A DNA stretch of 64,000 bases from Methylopila sp. Yamaguchi (GTDB lineage: Bacteria > Pseudomonadota > Alphaproteobacteria > Rhizobiales > Methylopilaceae), in NCBI RefSeq assembly GCF_002897035.1, contig NZ_BAUX01000005.1, positions 124,001 through 188,000 of the forward strand, written 5' to 3'. Positions 1 through 9,554 of the stretch are shown one piece after another. The notes beneath the pieces were generated by a model. The model was given only the letters and a program-made list of their open reading frames with translations. It had not been told where the DNA came from and ran no database searches. Each line of letters starts with the position of its first letter. The stretch's first letter is position 1. The position numbers and the translations under genes were made by a program.

Positions 1-1824
1 CTCCGCAGGCGCTTCAGGCGCCTGTTCTTCGTCCGGCCTCCAGTAGGCGGCGCGGATGATCGGCGTCATGGCGTAGACGTTGTTCAGGCCCCAGAGCGTA
101 TTGGCGATCATCGCCCCGAGGCTGTAGGCCTCGCGGCCGAGCGCATAGGCGAGCCAGCCCCAGGCGAGCCCCGCCAGGGTCACCACGGCGATCGCGATCT
201 GCACCCGCACCAGCTGTGGATAGACGCCCTCTTGGCGGTCCTTCGGCGTTACGGGAAACGAGATCTTCTTGCCCCGCGCCACGGTCAGGAGCGCCTTCAG
301 GTTGAGCGGGAACATGGCGAGGTACCAGGAGCGCCCCTTGTAGCTCGACACGCCCCACATCCCCAGCATCTGCGCCAGCTCGTTCAGGAACAGGAACGGC
401 GCGATGTGGAGGAAGAAGTCGAGCGTGTAGCCGGAGACCGGCGCGACGCCGGTGAACAGGAAGATCACCGGCGCGGCGAGGAACACCACGTTCCAGAGCG
501 GCGAAAGATAGGAATAGAACGTCGCGGCGTACATCGCCCGCTGCGCGAGCGTCAGGCCGCCGCGGCGGAACAGCGGGTTGTCGTGGAACAGGATGTCGAG
601 GGTGCCGCCGGCGTATTTGAAGCGCTGGATCGTCCAGCTCAGCAGATCGTTGGGCGACAGCATGTGGGACTGGACCACCGGGTGCAGCACCGACTTCCAG
701 CCCCGCTCGCGGTCGGAATGGAGGACCAGCGAGGTGTAGATGTCCTCCGAGACGTGGAACTTGTACGGCGTGAACTCCTCGGCGAGCGCGCCCTGCCAGC
801 GCAGGCTCGACATCACGCTCTCGTCGAGCGCCGCCTCGCCGGTGAGCCGCAGGGCCGCGCGCTCTTCGCTCGCCGCGGCGGCGGAGATCGTGTCGGACCA
901 CTGACGCAACGCCGCCTCCATGATCGCCTCCCGGCGATGGATCGACCCGGCCCCACAGCAGAAGCTGGCGTTGGCCCAATTCCGGCGCCGCTGGATGTAG
1001 TCGAAGAACAGCTGCGGATCGTTTGCGAACGGATCCTCGCCGATGCGGACGGGGCCAAAAATGTCTTCGAAGGCTCGCCCGACGCCGGCGCCGGGCCGGC
1101 CGAACCAGCGCCCGAGCGCGCGCTCGAGCGACCTGCCCGGCGGGATGTCCGAGAACCATTGCGGCGTCTGGACCCACGCCATCTTCGGGTCGCGGAAATA
1201 GCCCATCGTCTGCTCGAGCATCGTCGGAAACGGCCGGGTGTCGGCGTCGCAGATGACCACGAAATCGCCCCAGGTCGCCGACAGCGCGTTTCGGAGGTTG
1301 CCCGCCTTGAAGCCGACGTTGTCGGAGCGGGTGAGGTAGTTCACGCCCTCCTCGCGCGCCACCTGCTCCATCGCAGGCCGCTTGCCGTCGTCCAGCACAT
1401 GGATCCGGATGACGATCGGGTGCGGATAGTCGAGCTGTTTGGCGTCCTGCAATCCGAGGCGGACCAGTTCCGGGTCCTCGCTGTAGGTGGCGAAGAAGAC
1501 GTCGACCTCGATCGGCCGGTCCTCCACGGGTTCGTCGGGCGCCGAGACGTCCTGAAGCCGCGCGGGGGGCGCGCCGGGCTCGACGCTGCGATCCGTCCAG
1601 AGGTTCACGGTGAACAGGATCAGGCCGACGAAAGCCGCCGTTTCCGCGACCACCAGGGGCAGCGAGAGCCAAAGCGCGTCAAAGTTGATCGAATAAAGCC
1701 ACCGCCACCCAATGTACCAGACGCCAAACGTGAGGCTCGCGACCGCACAGAATTGCCATAGGAGCTGGTGAAGCGGCGATAGTTCGCTCGGTCTCCAAGG
1801 AGTCCTCGTCTCAAATCGGGACAT
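1..1824 (-). CDS. cellulose-synthase-like glycosyltransferase (GT2), 3' end beyond the window
   Basis: Membrane-embedded processive glycosyltransferase, probably polymerising a beta-linked exopolysaccharide. The frame stays open to base 1, so only the first 608 residues are visible. Two N-terminal membrane segments are followed by the GT-A domain, with the DxD site in VICDADTRPFP, an SED catalytic-base motif (usually TED) in HVSEDIYTS, and a variant QxxRW motif reading QRFKYAGG. Several more membrane segments follow. The start MSRFETR is chosen at 1824; an in-frame ATG three codons upstream (1833) is equally possible. It is divergent from an outer-membrane TPR/barrel gene that could be its export partner. 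BcsA-like by motifs, but no PilZ domain is visible in the part present and the polymer is unknown. Confidence 0.85.
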   Translation of the reverse strand, partial: MSRFETRTPWRPSELSPLHQLLWQFCAVASLTFGVWYIGWRWLYSINFDALWLSLPLVVAETAAFVGLILFTVNLWTDRSVEPGAPPARLQDVSAPDEPVEDRPIEVDVFFATYSEDPELVRLGLQDAKQLDYPHPIVIRIHVLDDGKRPAMEQVAREEGVNYLTRSDNVGFKAGNLRNALSATWGDFVVICDADTRPFPTMLEQTMGYFRDPKMAWVQTPQWFSDIPPGRSLERALGRWFGRPGAGVGRAFEDIFGPVRIGEDPFANDPQLFFDYIQRRRNWANASFCCGAGSIHRREAIMEAALRQWSDTISAAAASEERAALRLTGEAALDESVMSSLRWQGALAEEFTPYKFHVSEDIYTSLVLHSDRERGWKSVLHPVVQSHMLSPNDLLSWTIQRFKYAGGTLDILFHDNPLFRRGGLTLAQRAMYAATFYSYLSPLWNVVFLAAPVIFLFTGVAPVSGYTLDFFLHIAPFLFLNELAQMLGMWGVSSYKGRSWYLAMFPLNLKALLTVARGKKISFPVTPKDRQEGVYPQLVRVQIAIAVVTLAGLAWGWLAYALGREAYSLGAMIANTLWGLNNVYAMTPIIRAAYWRPDEEQAPEAPAE

Positions 1825-2013
1825 GTAGCGCATGTATCGTGAGCATCCCCCGCACCGCGGCCCGAAGCCGCCATGAGACTGGCGATTCCCAACTTCTCTA
1901 CTTTGCCTCATGATGCAAATCAGAATATCAGCGAATGATCAGCAATCAGTTGCGGCGCATCCGTGAATCGGGCTCGATGGGCCAGGCGGCGCTCAGGGGG
2001 ACAGAGCCGGTCC
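1825..2013. promoter_or_regulatory. divergent intergenic region between glycosyltransferase and TPR/barrel gene
   Basis: A 189-base gap with the only AT-rich stretch nearby (about 1890-1950). It must carry the promoters for both divergent genes. I could not pick out convincing -35/-10 boxes or a clear operator. Confidence 0.4.
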
Positions 2014-4704
2014 ATGACGCTTGGGGTTGCGGGACTGCGGAAAGCGCTCGTCGCGTCGACGACGGCGCTCGCCGTCACCCTCGCCGGGGCCGGCGGCGTG
2101 CTAGTCGCGCGCGCGCAGACGGAGGCGCCGGCTGACAGCGTGGACGCCCTCGTCGCGCGCGCCCGCGCGGCCGCGAACGGGGCTCGTCATGCGGAGGCGG
2201 CCGACCTGTTCCGCCAGGCGATGGCGCGCGACCCAGGCCGGCGCGGCGCATTGCTCAGAGAGTTCGCCGACCAGATCGCCTATGGCGGAGATCCCAAACA
2301 GGCGGTGGCGCTCTACCGCGAGGCGCAAGGCGCGGGGCTGCAGCCGACCGAGCTCGCGGTGGTCGAGCGGCATCTCGCGGCCGCGCTGACCTGGGCGGGG
2401 TCCTTCGCCGAATCCGCCGACGTCTGGGAAAAGATCCTTGCGACCACGCCCGGCGACGTGGAGGCGAAACGCGGCCTCGGCGACGCCCTCATCGCCGGCG
2501 GCCGCGCGGCGGCGAACGCCGGCGCAAACAAGGAGGCCGCCGCGCTGTTCGCCCGCGCCATCGAGCGCAGCCCGGACCGCAGGCCCGAGATCGCCCGCGA
2601 ATTCGCGGACCAGACCGCTTACGCCGGGCAGCCGGACGTGGCGGTCGGGCTGTACCGCGACGCGCTCGCCCGCTCTGATCTGTCGCCCGCGGACCGGGCG
2701 CGAGCGGAACGCGGCCTCGCCTTCGCCCGGCTCTGGAGCGGCCGTTTTACCGAAGCGATCGCGGACTGGGAGCGGCTCGCGAGGGCGACGCCGCAGGATC
2801 GGGAGGCGAGCGGCGCGCTGGCCGACGCGCTCGTCGGCGCCGCCCGGAAAGCCGCCGGCGACGGCCGGAACGCCGAAGCGGCGATCTTCTTCCGGCGCGC
2901 GCAGAGCGCGGCGCCCGAACGCCGCCTCGCGCTGCTGCGCGAATACGCCGACCAGATCGCCTATGCCGGCCGGCCGGCGGAGGCCATTCCGTTCTACCGC
3001 GAGGCGATGGCGTCGCGATCGCTGCCGGCCGACGACCGCAAGCGCGCCGCCCGGGGCCTCGCCTTCGCCCTGCTCTGGGCGAACCGCTTCGACGAGGCGA
3101 CCGGAGCGCTCGAGCGGCTGATCGCGTCCGGAGAGCGCGACGCGGCGACGCGCACGGCGCTTGTCGACGCGGTGGTCGGGGCGGCGCGGGCGGCGGCGGG
3201 GCGCGCCGACAACGCCGGCGCGGCCCGACGCTTCGCCAAGGCTATCCGCCTCGCGCCCGGCCGGCGCCGCGCGCTCATCCGCGAATACGCCGACCAGCTG
3301 CTCTACGCCGGCCGCCAGCGGGAGGCCGAGGTCGAGTATCGCGTCATGCTGCGCTACGCCGACCTCGACGGCGAGGAGCGGCGTGCGGCGCGGCTGGGCC
3401 TCGCCCGCTCGTTGGCGTGGCGCGGCGAGCACGAGGCCGCCGTGCCCGCTTATGGCGACCTTCTGGCCGAGCGCCCCGACGACGTCGACGGAAGGGTCGG
3501 CCGCGGCGAGTCCCTGAACACGCTCCGCCGCCACCGAGAAGCCCTGGTCGACTTCGACCGGGCGCTTCGCGTCTCCCCCGGCCTCGAAAGGGCGCTGCGC
3601 GGCGCCGGCCAGGCCGAGACGTCCCTCGGCCGGCATCGGGCGGCGCTCGCACGGGTGGAGCCGCTGCTGGACCGACCAGACGTCGAGCGCGACACGCTCG
3701 TGCTCGCGGCTTATGCGCGCCGCGCCATGGGGCGCCCGGACATCGCCGTTCCGCTCGCGCAGCGGACGCTCGCGCGGCATCCCGAGGCGGCCGCGGCGCA
3801 GAAGCTGCTCGATGAGATCCAGGCCGCCGCCCGTCCGATGACGCTGCCCGAGGTGCGCTACATCAAGCAGGAAGACGGTCTTCGCATCCGGTCCGCCAGC
3901 GTGGCGCACACCCACTTCTTCGATTACGGCCTCGCCGAGCTTACGCCGCAGGCGTCGGTCACCCGCTACTGGGGCCACCCGTTTCCCAAGGTGGACATCT
4001 ATTCGACGGGCGTCTCCGGCCGGCGGCGCGTCAACGACAAGTTCGAGGTCGACGGACTGCTTCGGCTCAACGTGCGGGACGAGCGCCCGGGGCAGCACGT
4101 CTCGCTGAACTATGTCGCAACCGCGAGCCTCCTGCCGGACGACGCCTGGCGGCTCTCGCTGCGCGCGTCCCGGATGGATCTCGACGACCCTCGCTCGATC
4201 GTCGCCGGCATCCAGACCAACGAGTTCGGCGCGCTCGTGGACTACACGCCGAGCTACGACGTCCGTGTCTGGGCGAGGAGCTTCTACACGCATTATGACG
4301 ACGGCAACGAGCGGGTCTGGGGCCAGGTGACCGCGCAGACGCGCCTGATCGAGTCCACCTCCGACGTCTGGTTCGGCGTACGCGGCACCGCCTTCGATTT
4401 CGCCGAAGAGCTGGACCACGGCTACTGGAATCCGAACCGATACGCCTCGGCCGAGGCGACGGCGCAGCTCTACGGGCCGCTGTTCGGCAAGCTGCGGTAC
4501 GATCTCCAGGGCGCCGCCGGCTACGAGGCGAGCGACCCGGACGGATCGCGCCCCATCTGGTCGGCGTCGCTTCGGCTGAGCTACGAGGTCGATCCCGCGG
4601 TCACGCTGTCGGCCTATGCGGCCCATCAGGTGAGCTCCGCGAACTCCACCGGCGACGGCTTCACGCGCTCGACCTTCGGGGGCGAGGCCAAGATCCGATG
4701 GTGA
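2014..4704 (+). CDS. TPR-repeat outer-membrane beta-barrel protein, putative exopolysaccharide export component
   Basis: 896-residue exported protein. The start ATG at 2014 is preferred over an in-frame GTG at 1963 because it gives a clean signal peptide (basic start, hydrophobic core, ending near ARAQ). Residues about 50-500 are TPR-like helices arranged as four long tandem repeats of 113-114 residues, each carrying a signature like REFADQIAYAG followed by LYREA. From about residue 620 the sequence becomes alternating beta-strand rich with many Tyr/Trp/Arg residues and ends in ...AKIRW. A terminal aromatic residue is typical of BAM-inserted barrels. The architecture resembles BcsC, PgaA and YaiO, which pass polysaccharide across the periplasm and outer membrane. 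Its position next to a polysaccharide synthase supports that role, but the substrate is inferred. Confidence 0.8.
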   Translation: MTLGVAGLRKALVASTTALAVTLAGAGGVLVARAQTEAPADSVDALVARARAAANGARHAEAADLFRQAMARDPGRRGALLREFADQIAYGGDPKQAVALYREAQGAGLQPTELAVVERHLAAALTWAGSFAESADVWEKILATTPGDVEAKRGLGDALIAGGRAAANAGANKEAAALFARAIERSPDRRPEIAREFADQTAYAGQPDVAVGLYRDALARSDLSPADRARAERGLAFARLWSGRFTEAIADWERLARATPQDREASGALADALVGAARKAAGDGRNAEAAIFFRRAQSAAPERRLALLREYADQIAYAGRPAEAIPFYREAMASRSLPADDRKRAARGLAFALLWANRFDEATGALERLIASGERDAATRTALVDAVVGAARAAAGRADNAGAARRFAKAIRLAPGRRRALIREYADQLLYAGRQREAEVEYRVMLRYADLDGEERRAARLGLARSLAWRGEHEAAVPAYGDLLAERPDDVDGRVGRGESLNTLRRHREALVDFDRALRVSPGLERALRGAGQAETSLGRHRAALARVEPLLDRPDVERDTLVLAAYARRAMGRPDIAVPLAQRTLARHPEAAAAQKLLDEIQAAARPMTLPEVRYIKQEDGLRIRSASVAHTHFFDYGLAELTPQASVTRYWGHPFPKVDIYSTGVSGRRRVNDKFEVDGLLRLNVRDERPGQHVSLNYVATASLLPDDAWRLSLRASRMDLDDPRSIVAGIQTNEFGALVDYTPSYDVRVWARSFYTHYDDGNERVWGQVTAQTRLIESTSDVWFGVRGTAFDFAEELDHGYWNPNRYASAEATAQLYGPLFGKLRYDLQGAAGYEASDPDGSRPIWSASLRLSYEVDPAVTLSAYAAHQVSSANSTGDGFTRSTFGGEAKIRW

Positions 4705-4734
4705 GGGCAGGCTTCGCTTAGGTGCGTGCGTCGG

Positions 4735-6141
4735 TCAGCTTGGGAGGTAGGAGAGCGCCACTCCCGCGGCCGCGCAGGCAAGGAGCGTCGGGATCATGCC
4801 GATCTTGAAGCGCAGCATCGCGACCATCGCGGCGGCCGCGAGCAGCGCCGCCCGCCAGTCGATCGATGCGAGGACGGGCAGATCCGGGCCGAAGCCGGTC
4901 GGCCGCACCTCCCGGAAGACGACGTGGAGCGCGAACCAGAGCGCGAGGTTCATGATGACGCCGACGACCGCCGCGGTGATCGCGGTCATGGCCGCCGACA
5001 GCCGGACGTTGGACCGCAGCGCCTCGACGTAGGGCGCGCCGAGGAAGATCCAGAAGAAGCACGGCGCGAAGGTCACCCAGGTCGTCACCAGGGCGCCGAG
5101 GCAGCCCGCGAGCATCGGGTCGAGGGCCCCGGGGGCGCGGTAGGCGGCGAGGAAGCCGACGAACTGCACCACCATGATCAGCGGGCCGGGCGTGGTCTCG
5201 GCGAGTCCGAGCCCGTCGACCATCTCGCCGGGGCGCAGCCAGCCGAAGGTGTCGACCGCGGCCTGCGCCACATAGGCGAGCACCGCATAGGCGCCGCCGA
5301 AGGTCACCACCGCCATCGAGCTGAAGAAGGCGCCGACGTGGGTCCAGACGCTGTCCGGTCCCGTCACAGCCCAGAGCAGCGCCACCGGCCCGAGCCAGAT
5401 CGGCAGCCACACGGCGATCACCCGAAGCGCCTGCCCCGAGCTGGGCTCGGCGTGGCGAAGTTCGCCGCGGGCGAACATCTCGTCGATGATCCCAATCGTG
5501 GGCGGCGCCGACTGCGATCCGTGGCCGCCGCCCTTGAATAGCTCGGGCGCCCGCCTCGCCCCGATCCAGCCGAACAGGCCGGCGGCCAGGATGATGATCG
5601 GGAACGGGATTCTCAGCAGGAAGATGCCGATGAAAGCCGCCGCCGCGACGCCGACCATGACGCGGTTCTTGAGCGCCCGGCGGCCGATCCGGATCACGGC
5701 CTCGACCACCACCGCGAGCACCGCCGCCTTCACGCCGAAGAACACGGCGTCGACCAGCGGCGCCTCCCGCCATACGGCGTAGACGACGCTGAGCGCCAGC
5801 ATCACCAGCGCGCCGGGCAGCACGAACAGCATCCCGGCGATCACGCCGCCAAGCGTGCGGTGCATCAGCCAGCCGATGTAGGTCGCGAGCTGCTGGGCCT
5901 CGGGGCCGGGCAGCAGCATGCAGTAGTTGAGCGCGTGCAGGAACCGCTCCTCGCCGATCCAGCGGCGGTCCTCCACCAGCTCCTTGTGCATCAGCGCGAT
6001 CTGCCCGGCGGGTCCGCCGAAGCTGAGCAGCCCGATCTTCGCCCAGACGCGGAACGCCTCGCCGCGCGTTGGGACAAGCGGGGGCGCCGCCGACGTCCCG
6101 GAGGGGGAGACGGCGGTTTCCGGGATGGTCGACACGGTCAT
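4735..6141 (-). CDS. chrA: chromate efflux transporter ChrA
   Basis: 468-residue inner-membrane transporter of the CHR family, which expels chromate using the membrane potential. It is a long-chain ChrA with two homologous halves. The first half carries [15 protein letters not shown] and [17 protein letters not shown]. The second half repeats the pattern as [15 protein letters not shown] and [15 protein letters not shown]. About ten hydrophobic segments are visible. It lies 10 bases downstream of the rhodanese-ChrB gene, so the two are almost certainly co-transcribed as a chromate resistance operon. The length is normal for the family and nothing looks broken. Confidence 0.95.
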   Translation of the reverse strand: MTVSTIPETAVSPSGTSAAPPLVPTRGEAFRVWAKIGLLSFGGPAGQIALMHKELVEDRRWIGEERFLHALNYCMLLPGPEAQQLATYIGWLMHRTLGGVIAGMLFVLPGALVMLALSVVYAVWREAPLVDAVFFGVKAAVLAVVVEAVIRIGRRALKNRVMVGVAAAAFIGIFLLRIPFPIIILAAGLFGWIGARRAPELFKGGGHGSQSAPPTIGIIDEMFARGELRHAEPSSGQALRVIAVWLPIWLGPVALLWAVTGPDSVWTHVGAFFSSMAVVTFGGAYAVLAYVAQAAVDTFGWLRPGEMVDGLGLAETTPGPLIMVVQFVGFLAAYRAPGALDPMLAGCLGALVTTWVTFAPCFFWIFLGAPYVEALRSNVRLSAAMTAITAAVVGVIMNLALWFALHVVFREVRPTGFGPDLPVLASIDWRAALLAAAAMVAMLRFKIGMIPTLLACAAAGVALSYLPS

Positions 6142-6151
6142 CGTCCCGTCC

Positions 6152-6970
6152 TCACGCGGTTTTCGGGCCGGACGGCCAGTTGTGTGTCTCCTCGACGGCG
6201 TCCCGACACCAGCGGAAGAAGGCGTCGTAGAGCGGCATCCCGGCCTCGAGCTGCTCCAGGTCGTCGCGGTACATCCGCGACAGGCCGAGGGAGGCTGCGA
6301 GGAAGCCCGCGGCCTGGGGCGCGAGATCGAGCCGGGCGGTGTCGGCCGCGCGCACGATCGTGGCGAGCCGGTCCAGCGCCGGAGAGCCCAGTCCGAACTC
6401 CTCGATCATCGCGTCGAAGGTGCAGCGCTCGCCGCGGTGGCTCCAGAACACGCCATCGACGTCGAACGGCGTCGCGCCGAAGCGCTCGGCCACGCCGCCG
6501 ACTTCCGAGGCGGCGACGAACAGGAACACGGCGCGCGAATCGACGAAGCGTCGGATGAGCCACGGACAGGCGATGCGGTCGACCTTCGGCCGCGCGCGGG
6601 TGACCCAGACGGTCCGGCCCTGCGCGTCCGCAACTGGGAGGCTGGTCGTTCGCAGCATCAGGCCGCCGGCCTCGCGCCAGGCTTCGAAGCCGCCCTCGAG
6701 GGTCTCGGCCGCGACGCCGGCGTGCCGCAGCCAGGCGGCCGCGCCCTCGCTGAGCTTGGCGCCGCGCTGGCAGGCGACGACGACCCGCCGGCCGCCGAGA
6801 GTGCCGCCCCACTCGACGACCTCGAGCGCGTCGCGTCTGATTGCGCCTGGGATGAGCCGCGGGTCGAGAGCGAAGTCGTCGTCGGTCCGCACGTCGACGA
6901 TGATCGGCGCGGACGGCGTTCCGACCAGTCGGGACAACTGGGGCGGCGTGATTTGCGTGTTGGAAGGCAT
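6152..6970 (-). CDS. rhodanese domain fused to ChrB C-terminal domain, chromate resistance protein
   Basis: 272-residue two-domain protein. Residues about 10-105 form a rhodanese domain with VDVRTDDDF and the active-site loop VACQRGAKLS, whose Cys is the expected sulfur carrier. Residues about 120-265 match the ChrB C-terminal domain (for example RPKVDRIACPWLIRRFVD and GERCTFDAMIEEFGL). Standalone ChrB is a chromate-responsive regulator or resistance factor. Here its usual N-terminal part is replaced by rhodanese, suggesting sulfur or redox chemistry linked to chromate detoxification. It is followed by chrA on the same strand. Confidence 0.88.
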   Translation of the reverse strand: MPSNTQITPPQLSRLVGTPSAPIIVDVRTDDDFALDPRLIPGAIRRDALEVVEWGGTLGGRRVVVACQRGAKLSEGAAAWLRHAGVAAETLEGGFEAWREAGGLMLRTTSLPVADAQGRTVWVTRARPKVDRIACPWLIRRFVDSRAVFLFVAASEVGGVAERFGATPFDVDGVFWSHRGERCTFDAMIEEFGLGSPALDRLATIVRAADTARLDLAPQAAGFLAASLGLSRMYRDDLEQLEAGMPLYDAFFRWCRDAVEETHNWPSGPKTA

Positions 6971-7162
6971 GAGCGTCCGTTCCCGTGTCGGGATCGTGGA
7001 CGCGAACCTTGGGCCGAGGCCTCACGGGGTCGTCGCGGATAAACCCCTTGGCGCGAGGGTAAACATCACGCGGCGGGGTCCGTCAACTTGTCGAGCATGC
7101 TGCGCAGGGTCCGCCGCTCCATGTCGGCCCGGAGCACCGCGGCGAGACTCGCTCGGTTCCAG

Positions 7163-7360
7163 TTACGGTCTGACCGACGGCGCCTTTTCTTTCGGGTCGT
7201 TCTTCACGTCGCTGGACCGGTTCGAGACGAACAGCATGACGCTGACGGCCGCGACTACCAAAATGATGAACACGGCGAGCGACTTGCCGCGGCTCGGCCG
7301 CAGTCCCTCGCTAGGAACGCGATTTTGATCGCGGTGGGACGGCCTCAGGTCATCGGACAT
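7163..7360 (-). CDS. small single-span membrane protein, function unknown
   Basis: 65-residue protein starting MSDDLRPSHRDQ. It has a basic N-terminal segment, one hydrophobic helix (about residues 28-44, LAVFIILVVAAVSVMLFV) and a charged, lysine- and proline-rich tail. Similar tiny N-in proteins are common in Hyphomicrobiales but I cannot assign a role. It lies downstream of the MFS gene on the same strand, about 90 bases away, and may be read from that transcript. Confidence 0.6.
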   Translation of the reverse strand: MSDDLRPSHRDQNRVPSEGLRPSRGKSLAVFIILVVAAVSVMLFVSNRSSDVKNDPKEKAPSVRP

Positions 7361-7451
7361 GGCTGATCTCCGACTGGCCAACGGCGCGCAACCCCTGAGG
7401 TTCCGCCGCAATCGCCGCGAAGCCGCTCCCGCGGCGGCCGGCCGCCGCACC

Positions 7452-8705
7452 TCAGACGCGCGTTCCTGGATCTGCGGACGGACGGCCCTCGCGCCACAGC
7501 CACAGCGCGGTAATCGCAAGCAGCAGCGCGGCGATCGCGCCGCTCACGCTCAGAGCGTCCCAGCCCGCGAAGCGACCGGCGCCGATAGCGCGCACCAGCA
7601 ATGGACCCCCGATCTGTCCAACGGCGAAAGCCGATGTCATCCGAGCGAGCAGCGGCGTCGGATTGTCGGGCCGCGCCGCGCGCGCGAGCTGCAAGCCGGC
7701 CATGGTCGCGACCATGAAGGAGCTGCCGACGAGAACGGCCGAAGCCGCGACCGCCCACAGCGCCGGGACCATCACCGGCAGGGCGGCGCCGAGCGCCATG
7801 GCGGCCTGCGCCAGCGCCCAAAGGCGCCGCCGCGAGACGCTCGGCAGGCTGCGCGAAACGACGGCGACCGACAAAGCGGCGGTCAAGCCGAAGAGAGGCC
7901 ACGTCAGCCCGAACACCAAAGGGTCGGGGGCGAGTTCGCGCGCCATGGCCGGGAGAAAGGTGGCAGGCAGGATGTAGCCGAATCCGAAGGTCCCGTAGCA
8001 GATCACCAGGGCCCATTGTCCGCCCCTCCTCCCTGGGGCGCCCGCCGCGGCAGCCTCGGGACTCGACCTCTCCGCGCGGGGAGAGCTCTGTCCGCGCGAG
8101 AGCGCCCAGACCAGAAGCGCTCCGGCGCTGGCGACCAGCCCGAGCTCGGCCCAGAGCCAGTGCGCCGGCTGGCGCCCGCCGAGCCACGCCAGCACGCCGG
8201 CGAAGGCGACGCCGAGGCCGACGCCGGTGTAGATCCAGGAGCCCAACCGCCCGGCCCGAAGCCGGGCGAGTTCCGCCAGGCACCAGCTGCTCGCGCAGAC
8301 CAGCGACCAGGCGCTGAAGACGCCCGCCGCCCCCCGCAGCAGGGCGCCGTAGAGGGCGCTCGGCATCGCCCCGACCTCCGCCATCGCCAGGGTCGTAAGC
8401 GCCACGCCGCCCAAGCTGAGGATCAGCCCGCGCCTTGGGTCGCGGCTGAACCAAGAGGCCGTCAGAGCGCCGATGAGATAGCCGGCGTAATTCGCCGCCG
8501 CCCATTCGACGCCCTCCACGGCGTCGAGGGCGCCGTCGCGTATCATCAGGGGCATCAGAGGGGTGAAGGCGAAACGGCCGATCCCCATGGCGACGGCGAG
8601 CGCGACGAGTCCGCTGCCGACGATCGACCAGGTCGAAGGGCTGGGCGCGGCCGGGCGGGGATGCGTCATGCTCATTCGAGCCTCAGCGAGGCTGCTGTCT
8701 GACAT
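7452..8705 (-). CDS. YbfB/YjiJ-family MFS transporter
   Basis: 417-residue integral membrane protein with about 12 hydrophobic segments. The first helix carries the family-like stretch VAMGIGRFAFTPLMPLM, and YLIGALTASWFSRDPRRG resembles the loop 2-3 motif of the major facilitator superfamily. Substrate unknown. I chose the start at 8705 (MSDSSLAEAR), which has GAGG about six bases upstream. An internal ATG at 8675 (MSMTHP) also has GAGG upstream and cannot be excluded. The gene stands alone between the small membrane protein and kdpE. Confidence 0.8.
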   Translation of the reverse strand: MSDSSLAEARMSMTHPRPAAPSPSTWSIVGSGLVALAVAMGIGRFAFTPLMPLMIRDGALDAVEGVEWAAANYAGYLIGALTASWFSRDPRRGLILSLGGVALTTLAMAEVGAMPSALYGALLRGAAGVFSAWSLVCASSWCLAELARLRAGRLGSWIYTGVGLGVAFAGVLAWLGGRQPAHWLWAELGLVASAGALLVWALSRGQSSPRAERSSPEAAAAGAPGRRGGQWALVICYGTFGFGYILPATFLPAMARELAPDPLVFGLTWPLFGLTAALSVAVVSRSLPSVSRRRLWALAQAAMALGAALPVMVPALWAVAASAVLVGSSFMVATMAGLQLARAARPDNPTPLLARMTSAFAVGQIGGPLLVRAIGAGRFAGWDALSVSGAIAALLLAITALWLWREGRPSADPGTRV

Positions 8706-8867
8706 CGGCGCCTCTGAGCCTTCGGGGCGTACATGGGAGCGTGCGCGAACCCCTGACACGCTTTCGCGCGCAGCTGAACCGATCTTGAAGGCGGGGAGAA
8801 ATGACGCCAGCGCGTGGCCGGACGCGTCTCAGCGAGACAGCGGATCGGGCGCGCCGCTTTCCGAGGA

Positions 8868-9554
8868 TCATCCCGACAGCCGATAGCCGACGCCCGGCTC
8901 CGTCAGCACCAGCGACGGGCGGGCGGGATCGGCTTCGAGCTTCACGCGCAGCTGGCGGATGAACACCCGCAGGGAGGTCTGGTCGCCGTCGTCCTGGCCC
9001 CAGACGGCGCGGAACAGATGCCGGTGGGTCAAGACCTTGCCGGCGTGGACGATCAGCTCCCGCAGGATGGCGAACTCCTTGGGGCTGAGCTTCACCTCCG
9101 CGCCATCGCGGGTCACCAGATGGCGCGACAGGTCGACCGTCAGCGGCCCCGCGCTGAACACCGGCTCCGCGCCACGGCCGGCGAGCCGGTGGCGAAGGGC
9201 CGCTCGCATGCGGGCCATCAGCTCGTCGGTCCCGAAGGGCTTCGTCACGTAGTCGTCGGCGCCGAGATCGAGCGCCGCGACCTTGGCGGCCTCGTCGCCG
9301 CGGCTCGACAGCACGACGATCGGGACCGGACTTTTGGCGCGGATCTCACGGATGACGTCGAGCCCGTCCATGTCCGGGAGACCGAGATCGAGCAGCACCA
9401 GCTCAGGCGAGACGTGGCGCATCAGGCGCAGCGCTTCGGCCGCGGTCTCGGCTTCGAAGGTCTTGTAGTCGTTGACCGACAGCGTCGCCTTCAGGAAGCG
9501 CCTGATCGGCGCCTCGTCGTCGACGATCAGGACGGTGATCGCGCTGGACGCCAT
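8868..9554 (-). CDS. kdpE: KdpE, OmpR-family response regulator
   Basis: 228-residue DNA-binding response regulator of the K+-limitation two-component system. The receiver domain starts VLIVDDEAPIRRFL, has the phospho-acceptor Asp in LVLLDLGLPDMDG and the switch Lys in DYVTKPFG. The C-terminal half is a winged helix with KLSPKEFAILRELI and VGYRL near the end. Its ATG overlaps the kdpD stop by one base (TGATG), so the two are translationally coupled. KdpE normally activates the kdp promoter; here it is the last gene of that same operon. Confidence 0.95.
   Translation of the reverse strand: MASSAITVLIVDDEAPIRRFLKATLSVNDYKTFEAETAAEALRLMRHVSPELVLLDLGLPDMDGLDVIREIRAKSPVPIVVLSSRGDEAAKVAALDLGADDYVTKPFGTDELMARMRAALRHRLAGRGAEPVFSAGPLTVDLSRHLVTRDGAEVKLSPKEFAILRELIVHAGKVLTHRHLFRAVWGQDDGDQTSLRVFIRQLRVKLEADPARPSLVLTEPGVGYRLSG

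Noticed and set aside
2101-4626. An 841-codon minus-strand open frame opposite the TPR/barrel gene
   Set aside because: Repeats in it mirror the TPR repeats of the real gene; no start context and no domain.
7020-7162. A short minus-strand ORF ending ...MLDKLTDPAA near 7077
   Set aside because: No acceptable start or ribosome site and it overlaps the likely promoter of the chromate operon.
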